Shown here piece by piece: positions 15,466-25,157 of a DNA stretch of 64,000 nt. The position numbers and the translations under genes were made by a program. The notes under the pieces were generated by a model that was not told where the DNA came from, ran no database searches, and saw nothing but the letters and a program-made list of their open reading frames with translations. Numbering within the stretch: the first letter of the stretch is position 1; each line of letters starts with the position of its first letter. Source of the DNA: Paragemmobacter straminiformis (GTDB lineage Bacteria > Pseudomonadota > Alphaproteobacteria > Rhodobacterales > Rhodobacteraceae); NCBI RefSeq assembly GCF_014243445.1, contig NZ_JACLQD010000001.1:434001-498000 (forward strand), written 5' to 3'.

Positions 15466-17268
15466 TCAGAACTTGCGCTCCGCGGGGGCGATCTTCTTCA
15501 GGCTGATCCCGCCTTGGGCTTCGGTCGTCAGCGGGTCCACATGCACCGCGCGATAGCCCAGCGTGACCTTGTCGCCATCGACCCATGCCAGCGAATGCTT
15601 GCGCCAGTTGGCATCGTCGCGCTGCGGGTGGTCCTCATGCGCATGCGCGCCCCGGCTTTCGGTGCGGGCATGCGCGCCATAGATCGTGGCCAGCGCGTTG
15701 GGCATCAGGTTGGTCAGTTCCAGCGTTTCCATAAGATCGCTGTTCCACACAAGGCTGCGGTCCGTGACCTTCAGGTCCGCGACCTTGCCCGCAATCGCGG
15801 TCATCTTCGCCTCGCCCTCGGCCAGCGTCTTTTCGGTGCGGAACACCGCCGCGTCGGCCTGCATCGTGCGCTGCATCTCGAGCCGCAGCTCGGCGGTGGG
15901 CGTGGCGCCCGCCGCATGGCGCAAACCGTCGAACCGGCCCAGCGCCTTGTCCACCTCGGCCCTGTTCACGGGGGCCACGGCTTCCTTGGGGTTCACAATC
16001 TGCCCGGCCCGGATGGCCGCGGCCCGGCCGAACACCACAAGGTCGATCAGGCTGTTCGACCCCAGCCGGTTCGCGCCATGCACCGAGGCACAGCCCGCCT
16101 CGCCCACGGCCATCAGGCCGGGGAACACGGCATCCGGATTGTCGGCGGTCGGGTTCAGCACTTCGCCCCAATAATTCGTCGGAATCCCGCCCATGTTGTA
16201 GTGAACCGTCGGCAGCACCGGGATCGGCTCTTTCGTCAGGTCCACACCCGCGAAAATCCGCGCCGATTCCGAAATGCCGGGCAGCCGCAGGTCCAGCGTT
16301 TCCTTGGGCAAATGGTTAAGGTGCAGGTGGATATGGTCGCCATTGGCCCCCACGCCCCGCCCTTCGCGGATTTCCAGCGTCATGCAGCGGCTGACATAGT
16401 CGCGCGGCGCGAGGTCCTTGTAGTGCGGCGCATAGCGTTCCATGAACCGCTCGCCATTGGCGTTGGTCAGATAGCCCCCCTCGCCCCGCGCCCCTTCGGT
16501 GATAAGGCACCCCGACCCGTAGATGCCGGTCGGGTGGAACTGCACGAATTCCATGTCCTGAAGCGGCAGACCCGCCCGCGCCACCATGCCGCCGCCATCG
16601 CCGGTGCAGGTATGGGCCGAGGTCGCGCTGAAATAGGCGCGGCCATAGCCGCCCGTCGCCAGCACCACCATCTTGGCGTTGAATACATGGATCGTGCCGT
16701 CATCCAGCTTCCACGCCACGACACCCGTGCAACGCCCTTCGGTCATGATCAGGTCAAGCGCGAAATACTCGATGAAGAATTCCGCGTTGTTCTTCAGGCT
16801 TTGCCCGTAAAGCGTATGCAGGATCGCATGCCCCGTGCGGTCGGCCGCGGCACAGGTGCGCTGCACCGGCGGGCCTTCGCCATATTCGGTCGTATGGCCG
16901 CCGAACGGGCGCTGGTAGATCTTGCCCTCTTCGGTGCGCGAGAACGGCACGCCGTAATGCTCCAGCTCGTAGACCGCCTTGGGGGCCTCGCGCGCCAGAT
17001 ATTCCATCGCATCCGTGTCACCCAGCCAGTCCGACCCCTTGACGGTGTCGTACATGTGCCATTGCCACGAATCCGGCCCCATGTTGCCCAGCGAGGCCGC
17101 AATCCCCCCCTGCGCCGCAACCGTGTGGCTGCGCGTCGGGAACACCTTGGTCACGCAGGCCGTGCGCAAGCCCTGCTCGGCCATGCCCAGCGTCGCCCGC
17201 AGCCCTGCGCCACCGGCACCCACCACGACCACATCATAGTCGTGAACCTCATACGGATAAGCCGTCAT
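15466..17268 (-). CDS. sdhA: Succinate dehydrogenase flavoprotein subunit
   Basis: SdhA holds covalently bound FAD and oxidises succinate to fumarate. The dinucleotide fold is [20 protein letters not shown], the FAD-linked His lies in [11 protein letters not shown], and substrate residues are in [13 protein letters not shown]. Near the C-terminus, [15 protein letters not shown] is typical. The length of 600 aa is normal. It starts 10 bp after the sdhD stop. Confidence 0.98.
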   Translation of the reverse strand: MTAYPYEVHDYDVVVVGAGGAGLRATLGMAEQGLRTACVTKVFPTRSHTVAAQGGIAASLGNMGPDSWQWHMYDTVKGSDWLGDTDAMEYLAREAPKAVYELEHYGVPFSRTEEGKIYQRPFGGHTTEYGEGPPVQRTCAAADRTGHAILHTLYGQSLKNNAEFFIEYFALDLIMTEGRCTGVVAWKLDDGTIHVFNAKMVVLATGGYGRAYFSATSAHTCTGDGGGMVARAGLPLQDMEFVQFHPTGIYGSGCLITEGARGEGGYLTNANGERFMERYAPHYKDLAPRDYVSRCMTLEIREGRGVGANGDHIHLHLNHLPKETLDLRLPGISESARIFAGVDLTKEPIPVLPTVHYNMGGIPTNYWGEVLNPTADNPDAVFPGLMAVGEAGCASVHGANRLGSNSLIDLVVFGRAAAIRAGQIVNPKEAVAPVNRAEVDKALGRFDGLRHAAGATPTAELRLEMQRTMQADAAVFRTEKTLAEGEAKMTAIAGKVADLKVTDRSLVWNSDLMETLELTNLMPNALATIYGAHARTESRGAHAHEDHPQRDDANWRKHSLAWVDGDKVTLGYRAVHVDPLTTEAQGGISLKKIAPAERKF

Positions 17269-17278
17269 GTCGAACCCT

Positions 17279-17650
17279 TCAAAGAGCGATCTTGACCAGG
17301 GCGTAAAGCCCCGTGGCCGTGATCACATAGGAAAGCGAATGCGCCAGAATGACCAGGCCGCGCCGCGTGGACCCGTGGCTGTAATCCTCGATCATCATCG
17401 TGGCCCCCTTGGCAAAGTGCCGCATCGAGACGAACAGCACCAAGCCCGTCAGAATGGCCGGAAAAGGCCGCGCAAAGGTGGCAACCACGGCCTCGTGGCT
17501 TTGCCCCAGCGCATGGCCGAAGATGTAAAGCCAAGTCGGCACAAGGAAAGCCAGCGCCACGGCGCTCGCGCTCATATACCAGTGATGCTCGGTCCCGGTA
17601 TGTGCGGCACCCTTGCCCACGGCCCGTTTGCGGTCGGTCAGATAACGCAT
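17279..17650 (-). CDS. sdhD: Succinate dehydrogenase membrane anchor subunit
   Basis: This 123-aa protein has three hydrophobic segments (about residues 28-48, 62-80 and 98-120). It carries the conserved [12 protein letters not shown] entry, a heme/quinone region ALGQSHEAV, and [14 protein letters not shown]. It anchors the SdhAB dimer and helps bind heme b and ubiquinone. It is 7 bp from the sdhC stop. Confidence 0.95.
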   Translation of the reverse strand: MRYLTDRKRAVGKGAAHTGTEHHWYMSASAVALAFLVPTWLYIFGHALGQSHEAVVATFARPFPAILTGLVLFVSMRHFAKGATMMIEDYSHGSTRRGLVILAHSLSYVITATGLYALVKIAL

Positions 17651-17657
17651 GATGCCC

Positions 17658-18041
17658 TCAGACGATCAGAACGGTCAGGATGGTCAGCACGACCGATCCG
17701 ATGATGCAGCCCCAGCCCAGTTTTTCCGCCGTGGGAATGTCCAGACCATGCCCCGCGTCAAAATAGAGGTGCCGCAGACCGGCAAGGTAGTGGTACCACA
17801 GCGCCCAGGCCGAAAGCGTGAACACCAGATCCCCGAACCAGCTTGTCGCCACCGCATCGGCCACGGCGAAATACTCGGGCGACACCGCCGCCGCCAAAAG
17901 CCACCACACCGCCAGCATCGTGCCGACGATCAGCCCGTTCCCCGTGATCCGCGTCAGGATCGAGGTGATCGAGGTGAGTTGCGGACGATAAATCTGCAAA
18001 TGTGGGGAAAGCGGTCTCTCGACCCGCTTCGCTTCAGCCAT
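17658..18041 (-). CDS. sdhC: Succinate dehydrogenase cytochrome b556 subunit
   Basis: This 127-aa membrane subunit has the SdhC entry RPLSPHLQIYRPQLTSITSI and three membrane segments. The heme-ligand His is within WYHYLAGLRHLYFDAGHG. It is first in the operon; GGAGGG precedes the ATG. Upstream lie a TGCCGC-type palindrome, a tandem TGTGATCAC element and the hairpin array. Confidence 0.97.
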   Translation of the reverse strand: MAEAKRVERPLSPHLQIYRPQLTSITSILTRITGNGLIVGTMLAVWWLLAAAVSPEYFAVADAVATSWFGDLVFTLSAWALWYHYLAGLRHLYFDAGHGLDIPTAEKLGWGCIIGSVVLTILTVLIV

Positions 18042-18254
18042 TTCGGTTCCCTCCGTCGCTGTCAGCCGGCAAGGCCGGTCCGCGCTTCGATCTCATTGCG
18101 TGAATGAATAGCGCTTTTTCCGGCCGAGTCACGCTTCACAACGCCGCAGCGCGGCGATGTTCGCGCTAAACCCCGAAGTTTTTTCAATTTGTGATCACAG
18201 GTTTCAAAACTGTGATCACTAAACGCCAAACCGTCGGAACCGCGCCAGCCGCCA
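18042..18254. promoter_or_regulatory. sdh promoter region with a palindrome and tandem TGTGATCAC sites
   Basis: On the minus strand TATTCA (18110-18105) is a possible -10 hexamer preceded at 16 bp by GTGACT. The palindrome CGCCGCAGCGCGGCG lies at 18142-18156. Two boxes, TGTGATCACA (18190-18199) and TGTGATCACT (18211-18220), are 21 bp apart start to start, which is two helical turns, so a dimer pair could bind one face. The regulator is not identified. No gene is seen here. Confidence 0.55.
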
Positions 18255-18362
18255 CGGTTTCTGACGCAGAAACCGGCACGGAATTTGGCGCAAATTCCGC
18301 CCGCACCGACCTGCCGCCGATTTTTGCGTCAAAAATCGCACCGGAATTTGCGTCAAATTCCG
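18255..18362. repeat. Array of four perfect 21-nt hairpins
   Basis: Four elements each have a 9-bp perfect stem and a 3-nt loop. They are CGGTTTCTG-ACG-CAGAAACCG (18255-18275), CGGAATTTG-GCG-CAAATTCCG (18279-18299), CGATTTTTG-CGT-CAAAAATCG (18318-18338) and CGGAATTTG-CGT-CAAATTCCG (18342-18362). Start-to-start steps are 24, 39 and 24 nt. They lie directly after the mch stop, so in the mch transcript they form a 3-prime cluster of stem-loops. They may stop transcription or protect the RNA. They also lie upstream of the sdh promoter. Confidence 0.8.
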
Positions 18363-18369
18363 CGCCCCG

Positions 18370-19401
18370 TCACAGCGGAACCAGCGCCCAGTAATCAAGG
18401 TCAAGCAGAACCTCGGGCGCATACTTCCCGTCCGCCCCCTTATGGGCAAAGGGGGCCGCGCCGTCCTTTACCGCCACCAGCCGCAACCGCAATGCGCCCA
18501 CGCCCTTGGCCCCCGTCTCGGCACGGTCAAGCACTTCCGACCACGCCCGCACCGTATCGCCCGCAAAGCACGGGTTCGCATGCGCCCCCGCATTCAGCGC
18601 CACGATCATCTGCGCATTGGCAAGGCCGTTGAAACTCAGCGCCCGCGCAAGGCTGATGACATGCCCGCCATAGATCAGCCGCCGCCCGTCCTCGCGCTGG
18701 GTCACATCGAAATGCACCTTGGACGTATTCTGCCACAGACGCGTGGCAAGCATATGCTCGGCATCCTCGATCGTGACCCCGTCCACATGGTCGATCTTCT
18801 CGCCAACCGCATAGTCGCCCCAGCGATGCCGCTCGCCCGCCAGCGCGAAATCATAGGCCGAAAAATCCAGCCCCTCGGGCACCACCAGCGATGCGGGATC
18901 GACCACCGCCGCCAGTTCCGGCACCACCGCCTCGGGCGCGGGGGCCGAAAGGTCGCGCTTCTTCACCATCACCCAGCGCACATAGTCCAGCACCACCACC
19001 CCGTGCTGGTTGAACCCGCGACTGCGCACATAGACGACGCCGGACTTGCCGTTGGAGTTCTCCTTCAACCCGATCACAACCGATTCCGACCGCAGCGTAT
19101 CCCCCGCCCAGACCGGGGCCAGCCACCGCCCCTCGGCATAGCCAAGGTTCGCCACCGCGTTCAGGCTGATATCCGGCACCGTCTTGCCAAAGACCGTATG
19201 AAAGGCGATCAGGTCATCCATCGGCGCCGCAGGCAGCCCGCAGGTCCGCGCAAAGGCATCGCTGGAATAGACCGCCCCCCGCGCCGGATAAAGCGCATGG
19301 TAAAGCGCCCGCTCTCCGCCCGACAGCGTGCGCGGCACCGCATGGACGATGGTCTCGCCCAGACGGTAATCCTCGAAGAAGCGGCCTGCGTTGGTTTTCA
19401 T
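18370..19401 (-). CDS. mch: Mesaconyl-CoA hydratase (MaoC-like, beta-methylmalyl-CoA dehydratase)
   Basis: Mch hydrates mesaconyl-C1-CoA to (2R,3S)-beta-methylmalyl-CoA in the EMC pathway. It is a 343-aa double hot-dog enzyme. The opening MKTNAGRFFEDYRLGETI and stretches ERALYHALYPARGA, VANLGYAEGRWLAPV, HRWGDYAVGEKIDHVDGVT and ARALSFNGLANAQMIVALNAG closely match the Rhodobacter enzyme. AAGGATT precedes the ATG. It is last in the operon mcl2-nnrU-DUF1737-mch. Confidence 0.95.
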   Translation of the reverse strand: MKTNAGRFFEDYRLGETIVHAVPRTLSGGERALYHALYPARGAVYSSDAFARTCGLPAAPMDDLIAFHTVFGKTVPDISLNAVANLGYAEGRWLAPVWAGDTLRSESVVIGLKENSNGKSGVVYVRSRGFNQHGVVVLDYVRWVMVKKRDLSAPAPEAVVPELAAVVDPASLVVPEGLDFSAYDFALAGERHRWGDYAVGEKIDHVDGVTIEDAEHMLATRLWQNTSKVHFDVTQREDGRRLIYGGHVISLARALSFNGLANAQMIVALNAGAHANPCFAGDTVRAWSEVLDRAETGAKGVGALRLRLVAVKDGAAPFAHKGADGKYAPEVLLDLDYWALVPL

Positions 19402-19472
19402 GATTGCGTGAATCCTTTTCTAACGCGCCCGTGCATGCGTCTGCATCACCTGTGCATTCCGCCCGGCCCCCC

Positions 19473-19500
19473 CGTTCCACCCCCTTCGGGGCGGAACGGT
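19473..19500 (-). other. Intra-operon hairpin between DUF1737 gene and mch
   Basis: CCGTTCC-A-CCCC / GGGG-C-GGAACGG forms a 12-bp stem with one mismatch and a CTTC loop. It lies in the 112-bp gap before mch. It has no T-run on the minus strand, so it could be an attenuator, a processing site or an RNA-stability element. Confidence 0.45.
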
Positions 19501-19513
19501 AAAGGCAGCGCAC

Positions 19514-19717
19514 TTACTGCTCGCCCAGTTTCAGGTCGGGCGAATAGTCCCCCGGAACCTCTTTCACCACGGCCTGTCCGCAGCGCATCACGCCCTTGGC
19601 GGCGTCATAGGCATAGGTGGGGCCGCCATGCAGCTCCCACCCCTTGCTCAGCGCCAACGAGACCTTGTGGCAAAAGGCAGACGTGTCGTCCTCTGACAGA
19701 AAACGATACAGTTTCAT
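19514..19717 (-). CDS. DUF1737 domain-containing protein
   Basis: This 67-aa protein starts MKLYRFLSEDDTSAFCHKV and has SKGWELHGGPTYAYD, the DUF1737 signature. The function is unknown. An upstream in-frame start (19744) would overlap nnrU, so the ATG at 19717 is chosen; its start lies 5 bp after the nnrU stop. It sits in the EMC operon with mcl2 and mch. Confidence 0.85.
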   Translation of the reverse strand: MKLYRFLSEDDTSAFCHKVSLALSKGWELHGGPTYAYDAAKGVMRCGQAVVKEVPGDYSPDLKLGEQ

Positions 19718-19721
19718 AAGG

Positions 19722-20267
19722 TTACCCCCAAGGCTGCACGCCAAGCCAGTTGTGGATCATCATCACGATCCCCACCACGACCAATGCGCCGACCACCGCC
19801 ATCACCTCTTTCGATGCAGGCACCGGCGGGTTCTTCGTCCATTGCGGTTCCGCGCGGTTGATCAGGATCACCGATCCCACCGCCCAGGCCAGCAATCCGC
19901 CGAACAGCAGGACCGAGGCAAGGTCGCCGTTAACCAGCAAATGCGCGACCGCCCAGGTCTTAACGGCTGTCAGTTGCGGATGCCGGATCTTCCGCGTGAT
20001 CGCGGTTTTCAGTCCAGACGCGGCGTAAAGATAAAACGCCAGCAACATCAGCGTGTTGTTGATGTGGATCATAAAGGCCGGCGGATACCACAGGTCCACC
20101 TGATCGACCCCGCGATAGCCGAGAATCATGCAAACGACCCCGACAATCGTTACCGCCCCCAGAACCGCCTTGCCGCCGTTCCCCATCCGCGCCCGCGCCT
20201 CGGGCGCCAGACGTTTCAGAAAATGGGCGCCCGTCCACAGCACCAAACCCAGTATGATCAACAGCAC
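19722..20267 (-). CDS. NnrU family membrane protein
   Basis: This 181-aa integral membrane protein has about five hydrophobic segments, starting LLIILGLVLWTGAHFLKRLAP. It contains the NnrU features YPPAFMIHINNTLMLLAFYL and HLLVNGDLASVLLFGG. NnrU was named for nitrite/NO-reduction gene clusters, but no denitrification gene is nearby. The start is GTG at 20267 with AGGGAG upstream. It is co-transcribed with mcl2. Confidence 0.88.
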   Translation of the reverse strand: MLLIILGLVLWTGAHFLKRLAPEARARMGNGGKAVLGAVTIVGVVCMILGYRGVDQVDLWYPPAFMIHINNTLMLLAFYLYAASGLKTAITRKIRHPQLTAVKTWAVAHLLVNGDLASVLLFGGLLAWAVGSVILINRAEPQWTKNPPVPASKEVMAVVGALVVVGIVMMIHNWLGVQPWG

Positions 20268-20310
20268 GGCAATACTCCCTTGAACCCGTCAGTTGCCGCG
20301 CACCCTGCCC

Positions 20311-21156
20311 CTATTCGGCCAAGGCCGCAATCGCCTCGGCCTTTGCCAGCACCGCTTCGGCCCCGGCAACGTGCAGATTTTCAACGATCTTGCCGTCAAG
20401 AACCGCCACGCCCTGCCCTGCGGCCCGCGCTTCGGCATAGGCTGCGATCTGGCGCCGCGCCAAGGTTACCTCATCCGGCGAAGGGGCGAAAATCTCATTG
20501 GCGACAGGCAGTTGCAACGGATGGACCAGCGTCTTGCCGTCAAACCCCATATCCCGCCCCTGCTCGCATTCCGCCCGCAGCCCCGCCTCGTCCTTGAAGG
20601 CATTGTAGACCCCGTCCACGATCACCCGCCCCTCGGCTTTTGCCGCCAACAGGCATAGGCCCAAGGCCGGCTGCAACGGCATCCGGTCGGCGCGGAAACG
20701 GCTTCCCAACTCTTTTGCAAGATCATTGGTCCCCATGACCATCCCCTCAAGCCGCCCATGCCCTGCAATCGCACCCGCGTTCAGCATCCCCTTCGCCGTC
20801 TCGAGCATCGCCCAAAGCGGTTTGCCGGTCAGCGCGGCCACGGCATCCAGATCGGCGGGTCCGTCAACCTTCGGCACGAGAATCGCGTCCACCCCGGCAA
20901 GCGCGCCGAAATGCAGGGCATCCCCGCGCCCCCACTCGGTGTCGAATCCGTTGATCCGCACGATCCGCAGGCGCGGCCCGTAATCGACCTCGGCCAGAAA
21001 CCGCGACAGCGTGGCCCGTGCGGCAACCTTCTCGTCCGGCGCCACCGCATCCTCGAGATCGAAGATGATCGCATCCGCCGCCAACTCCCGCGCCTTTTCC
21101 AAGGCACGCTCTTTCGAGGCCGGAATATACAGAACAGACCGGAACGGGCGTGACAT
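20311..21156 (-). CDS. mcl2: (3S)-malyl-CoA thioesterase, HpcH/HpaI family
   Basis: Mcl2 hydrolyses (3S)-malyl-CoA to malate and CoA, completing acetyl-CoA assimilation after the malyl-CoA lyase step. It is a 281-aa citrate-lyase-beta-type TIM barrel. Landmarks are PFRSVLYIPASKERALEKA, IIFDLEDAVAPDEK, VRINGFDTEWGRGD, MVMGTNDLAKELGSR and DGKTLVHPLQL. It resembles the Rhodobacter Mcl2 thioesterase rather than the longer Mcl1 lyase, which is not in this window. GGAGG precedes the ATG at 21156. A TGCCGC-type palindrome lies 67 bp upstream. Confidence 0.9.
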   Translation of the reverse strand: MSRPFRSVLYIPASKERALEKARELAADAIIFDLEDAVAPDEKVAARATLSRFLAEVDYGPRLRIVRINGFDTEWGRGDALHFGALAGVDAILVPKVDGPADLDAVAALTGKPLWAMLETAKGMLNAGAIAGHGRLEGMVMGTNDLAKELGSRFRADRMPLQPALGLCLLAAKAEGRVIVDGVYNAFKDEAGLRAECEQGRDMGFDGKTLVHPLQLPVANEIFAPSPDEVTLARRQIAAYAEARAAGQGVAVLDGKIVENLHVAGAEAVLAKAEAIAALAE

Positions 21157-21222
21157 GTCGGACTCCTCCAAGCAATATTCTTTCGCCTGAAGACACCATT
21201 TCGTCACTTTCGGCAAGCCCAA

Positions 21223-21243
21223 TTTTGCCGCAGCGCAGCAAAA
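21223..21243. promoter_or_regulatory. Palindrome upstream of mcl2
   Basis: TTTTGCCGCAG and CGCAGCAAAA form near-perfect arms (TTTTGC / GCAAAA flanking CGCAGCGCA). The core TGCCGCAGCGCAGCA (21226-21240) differs by one base from the TGCCGC-N3-GCGGCA palindrome upstream of ecm, ccr and sdhC. It abuts the stop codon of the upstream permease gene. Confidence 0.45.
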
Positions 21244-21244
21244 C

Positions 21245-22003
21245 CTAGCCGATCAAGCCAATTCCCCGGCTCGCATCCCAGATCAGCTTGAGAGAGATCG
21301 CCAGCAGCGCCCATGTCACCAGCCGGAAAAAGAACACCTCGGGCAAGACCTTGACCAGCCGCACCCCGGCAAGAACCGCCAAACCCGCGACCGGCATCAG
21401 CAAGACCGCTACATGCAGGTTCTCGGCGGAGAATTGCCCCAACATATAGTAGGGGATCAGCTTTATTGCATTCACATAGGCGAACAGGATGGTCGACGTG
21501 CCCGCGAAGACCATTTTCCGCAGCCCCAAAGGAAGCGTATAGACCTGATAGGGCGGCCCCCCCGAATGGCTGACGAAGCTGACGAAGCCGGTGATGATTC
21601 CCCAGAACATCCCCGGCCCGACCTGCGCGGGTCGCGGCTCCGAGTCGAGCTTCGGCCGCAGGATCATGTTCAGCGCAAAGACGAAACCGATCAGGCCGAC
21701 CAGCATCGTCACCCATTCCTCCGACACGATCCGCGCCGTCAGATACCCCGCGACCACCCCGATCGTCGTAGCCGGCACCAGGATCGCCAGCACCCGCTTG
21801 TCAAACTCGCGCCGATAGGCCCAAAGTCCGACCATGTCCGAGACGACATAGACCGGCAAAAGCAGTCCCGCCGCCGTCACCGGCGAAATCACCAGCGCCA
21901 GAACCGGCACGCCAAGCATGCTGACGATGGGCAATCCACCCTTGGACAGGCCGACAAGAATCGCGGCCAGTCCCGCCACCGCCCAGAACACCAGCCCTTC
22001 CAT
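21245..22003 (-). CDS. TauE/SafE family sulfite/organic-anion exporter
   Basis: This 252-aa membrane protein has about eight hydrophobic segments. The family-typical GLSKGGLPIVSMLGVPVLAL lies in the first half and GFVSFVSHSGGPPYQVYTLP in the second repeat. Proteins of this family export sulfite, sulfoacetate or related anions. The substrate cannot be deduced because no sulfonate genes are near. GGAGGCG precedes the ATG. Confidence 0.88.
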   Translation of the reverse strand: MEGLVFWAVAGLAAILVGLSKGGLPIVSMLGVPVLALVISPVTAAGLLLPVYVVSDMVGLWAYRREFDKRVLAILVPATTIGVVAGYLTARIVSEEWVTMLVGLIGFVFALNMILRPKLDSEPRPAQVGPGMFWGIITGFVSFVSHSGGPPYQVYTLPLGLRKMVFAGTSTILFAYVNAIKLIPYYMLGQFSAENLHVAVLLMPVAGLAVLAGVRLVKVLPEVFFFRLVTWALLAISLKLIWDASRGIGLIG

Positions 22004-22118
22004 CGACGCCTCCGAAACCCTGCCCCGCGGCCTTTAGCGCAAACAAGTGCGGCATACCACCTTTTGCCGCATGCAATGGCATACCGAGACGCTTGCCAGA
22101 CGGCTTTTGCAAGCGTAG

Positions 22119-23117
<999 letters not shown>

Positions 23118-23136
23118 AGACACCGGCCCATCGACC

Positions 23137-23163
23137 AAAAGGCGCGCTCCGGCGCGCCTTTTT
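23137..23163 (+). terminator. Intrinsic terminator of mdh
   Basis: AAAAGGCGCGC pairs with GCGCGCCTTTT (11 bp, 4-nt loop) and ends in five T residues, 19 bp after the mdh stop. Confidence 0.92.
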
Positions 23164-23191
23164 CTTTGCCCGACGCTGCGCCGCAAATGAA

Positions 23192-23217
23192 AAAGGGCGC
23201 CCCGCAGGACGCCCTTT
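23192..23217 (-). terminator. Intrinsic terminator of ilvD
   Basis: AAAGGGCG / CGCCCTTT frames a 10-nt loop. On the minus strand it is followed by TTTTT, 19 bp past the ilvD stop. Confidence 0.8.
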
Positions 23218-23235
23218 CCCCGAATTCAAAACGCC

Positions 23236-25077
23236 TCACGCCTCGTCAGGCAAGACCCGCACCGCGCCCTTGTCGGCGCTTGAAGCGAACAGCGCATAGG
23301 CTTTCAACGCCTGCGACACCTTGCGCGACCGCGGCTTGGCGGGCTTCCATCCCAAGCGGTCCTGCTCGGCCCGGCGCGCGGTCATCTCGGCTTCGGAAAT
23401 CCGCAGGTTGATCGTGCGGTTCGGGATGTCGATGTCGATCACGTCCCCCTCGCGCACAAGGCCGATCGCCCCGCCCGATGCCGCTTCCGGCGAGGCATGG
23501 CCGATCGACAGGCCCGATGTTCCGCCCGAGAAGCGGCCATCGGTCAGCAGGGCGCAGACCTTTCCAAGACCTTTCGATTTCAGGTAGCTGGTCGGATAGA
23601 GCATCTCCTGCATCCCCGGTCCGCCCTTGGGCCCTTCGTAGCGGATCACCACGACATCGCCCGCCTTGACCTCGTTGTTCAAAATCCCTGCAACGGCGGC
23701 GTTCTGGGATTCATAAACCTTGGCCGGACCCGAAAAGACAAAGATCGACTCGTCCACGCCCGCCGTTTTCACGATGCAGCCGTCCAGCGCGATATTGCCC
23801 TTCAGCACCGCCAGACCGCCCTCTTTGGTAAAGGCGTGTTCGACCGAACGGATCACGCCATGCTCGCGGTCGAGGTCGAGTTCCTTGTAACGCTTGTCCT
23901 GGCTGAAGGCCGTGGCCGAGCGCACATTGCCCGGAGCCGCCTTGAAGAAATGGCGCACGTTTTCATGGTTGGTGCGGCTGATGTCCCAATGGTCAAGCGC
24001 CGCACCCATCGTGGGCGAATGCACCGTGACGCAATCGCGGTTCAAAAGGCCCCCTGCATCCAGCTGGCCAAGGATCGACATGATCCCGCCTGCGCGGTGG
24101 ACATCTTCCATATGCACGTCCTGCTTTGCGGGCGCGACCTTGCACAGGCAGGGCACCTTGCGCGACAGCGCGTCGATGTCGTCCTGGTCAAAGTCTATCC
24201 CGCCCTCATGGGCTGCGGCCAGAATGTGCAGGATGGTGTTGGTCGACCCGCCCATCGCGATATCCAGCGCCATCGCGTTCTCGAACGCCTTCTTGTTCGC
24301 CACGTTGCGCGGCAGGATGCTGTCGTCATTCTGCTCGTAATAGCGCTTGGCAAGATCGACGATCAGGTGACCCGCTTCGACGAACAGGCGCTTGCGGTCC
24401 GCGTGGGTGGCAAGGGTCGAGCCGTTGCCCGGCAAAGACAGGCCCAAGGCCTCGGTCAGGCAGTTCATCGAATTGGCGGTGAACATGCCCGAGCAAGATC
24501 CGCAGGTCGGGCAGGCCGCCTTTTCGATCTCTTCCACTTCGGCGTCGGAATAGCTTTCGTCGGCGGCAACGACCATCGCATCGACGAGGTCGAGCGCGAT
24601 TTCCTTGCCCTTGATCACGGCCTTTCCCGCTTCCATCGGCCCGCCCGAGACGAAGACGACCGGAATGTTCAGCCGCATGGCGGCCATCAGCATGCCGGGG
24701 GTGATCTTGTCGCAGTTGGAAATGCAGACCATCGCATCGGCGCAATGGGCGTTGACCATGTATTCCACGCTGTCGGCGATGATCTCGCGCGAGGGCAGCG
24801 AATAGAGCATGCCGTCATGGCCCATGGCGATACCGTCGTCGACCGCGATGGTGTTGAACTCTTTCGCAACGCCCCCCGCGGCCTCGACCTCGCGCGCGAC
24901 CATCTGGCCGAGGTCCTTGAGGTGAACATGGCCCGGAACGAATTGGGTGAAGCTGTTGACGATGGCGATGATCGGTTTGCCGAAATCGCCGTCTTTCATC
25001 CCCGTGGCCCGCCAGAGGCCGCGTGCCCCCGCCATGTTGCGGCCGTGGGTGGTGGTTCTGGAACGATAGACGGGCAT
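23236..25077 (-). CDS. ilvD: Dihydroxy-acid dehydratase
   Basis: IlvD dehydrates 2,3-dihydroxy-isovalerate and its homolog in branched-chain amino-acid synthesis, using an iron-sulfur cluster. The 613-aa sequence has [15 protein letters not shown] and [19 protein letters not shown], which hold cluster ligands, [20 protein letters not shown] and [20 protein letters not shown]. Length and ends match IlvD rather than sugar-acid dehydratases of the same superfamily. GGAGGAAA precedes the ATG. Confidence 0.96.
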   Translation of the reverse strand: MPVYRSRTTTHGRNMAGARGLWRATGMKDGDFGKPIIAIVNSFTQFVPGHVHLKDLGQMVAREVEAAGGVAKEFNTIAVDDGIAMGHDGMLYSLPSREIIADSVEYMVNAHCADAMVCISNCDKITPGMLMAAMRLNIPVVFVSGGPMEAGKAVIKGKEIALDLVDAMVVAADESYSDAEVEEIEKAACPTCGSCSGMFTANSMNCLTEALGLSLPGNGSTLATHADRKRLFVEAGHLIVDLAKRYYEQNDDSILPRNVANKKAFENAMALDIAMGGSTNTILHILAAAHEGGIDFDQDDIDALSRKVPCLCKVAPAKQDVHMEDVHRAGGIMSILGQLDAGGLLNRDCVTVHSPTMGAALDHWDISRTNHENVRHFFKAAPGNVRSATAFSQDKRYKELDLDREHGVIRSVEHAFTKEGGLAVLKGNIALDGCIVKTAGVDESIFVFSGPAKVYESQNAAVAGILNNEVKAGDVVVIRYEGPKGGPGMQEMLYPTSYLKSKGLGKVCALLTDGRFSGGTSGLSIGHASPEAASGGAIGLVREGDVIDIDIPNRTINLRISEAEMTARRAEQDRLGWKPAKPRSRKVSQALKAYALFASSADKGAVRVLPDEA

Positions 25078-25157
25078 CGGGGTTTCCTCCGGTCAAAGGG
25101 TCGCCGCAGCGGCAATCCGCATGTGGCATTGCGCATCGCAAGGGTCAAGGGACAGGG

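Noticed and set aside
18255-18362. CRISPR-like array
   Set aside because: The repeats are short palindromes with different stems, spacing is too small for spacers, and no cas gene is near.
19722-20267. Denitrification locus suggested by NnrU
   Set aside because: No nitrite or NO reductase genes or maturation genes occur nearby; the context is the EMC pathway.
20311-21156. Malyl-CoA lyase (Mcl1)
   Set aside because: Length and the residues seen match the Mcl2 thioesterase better; the lyase is probably elsewhere in the genome.
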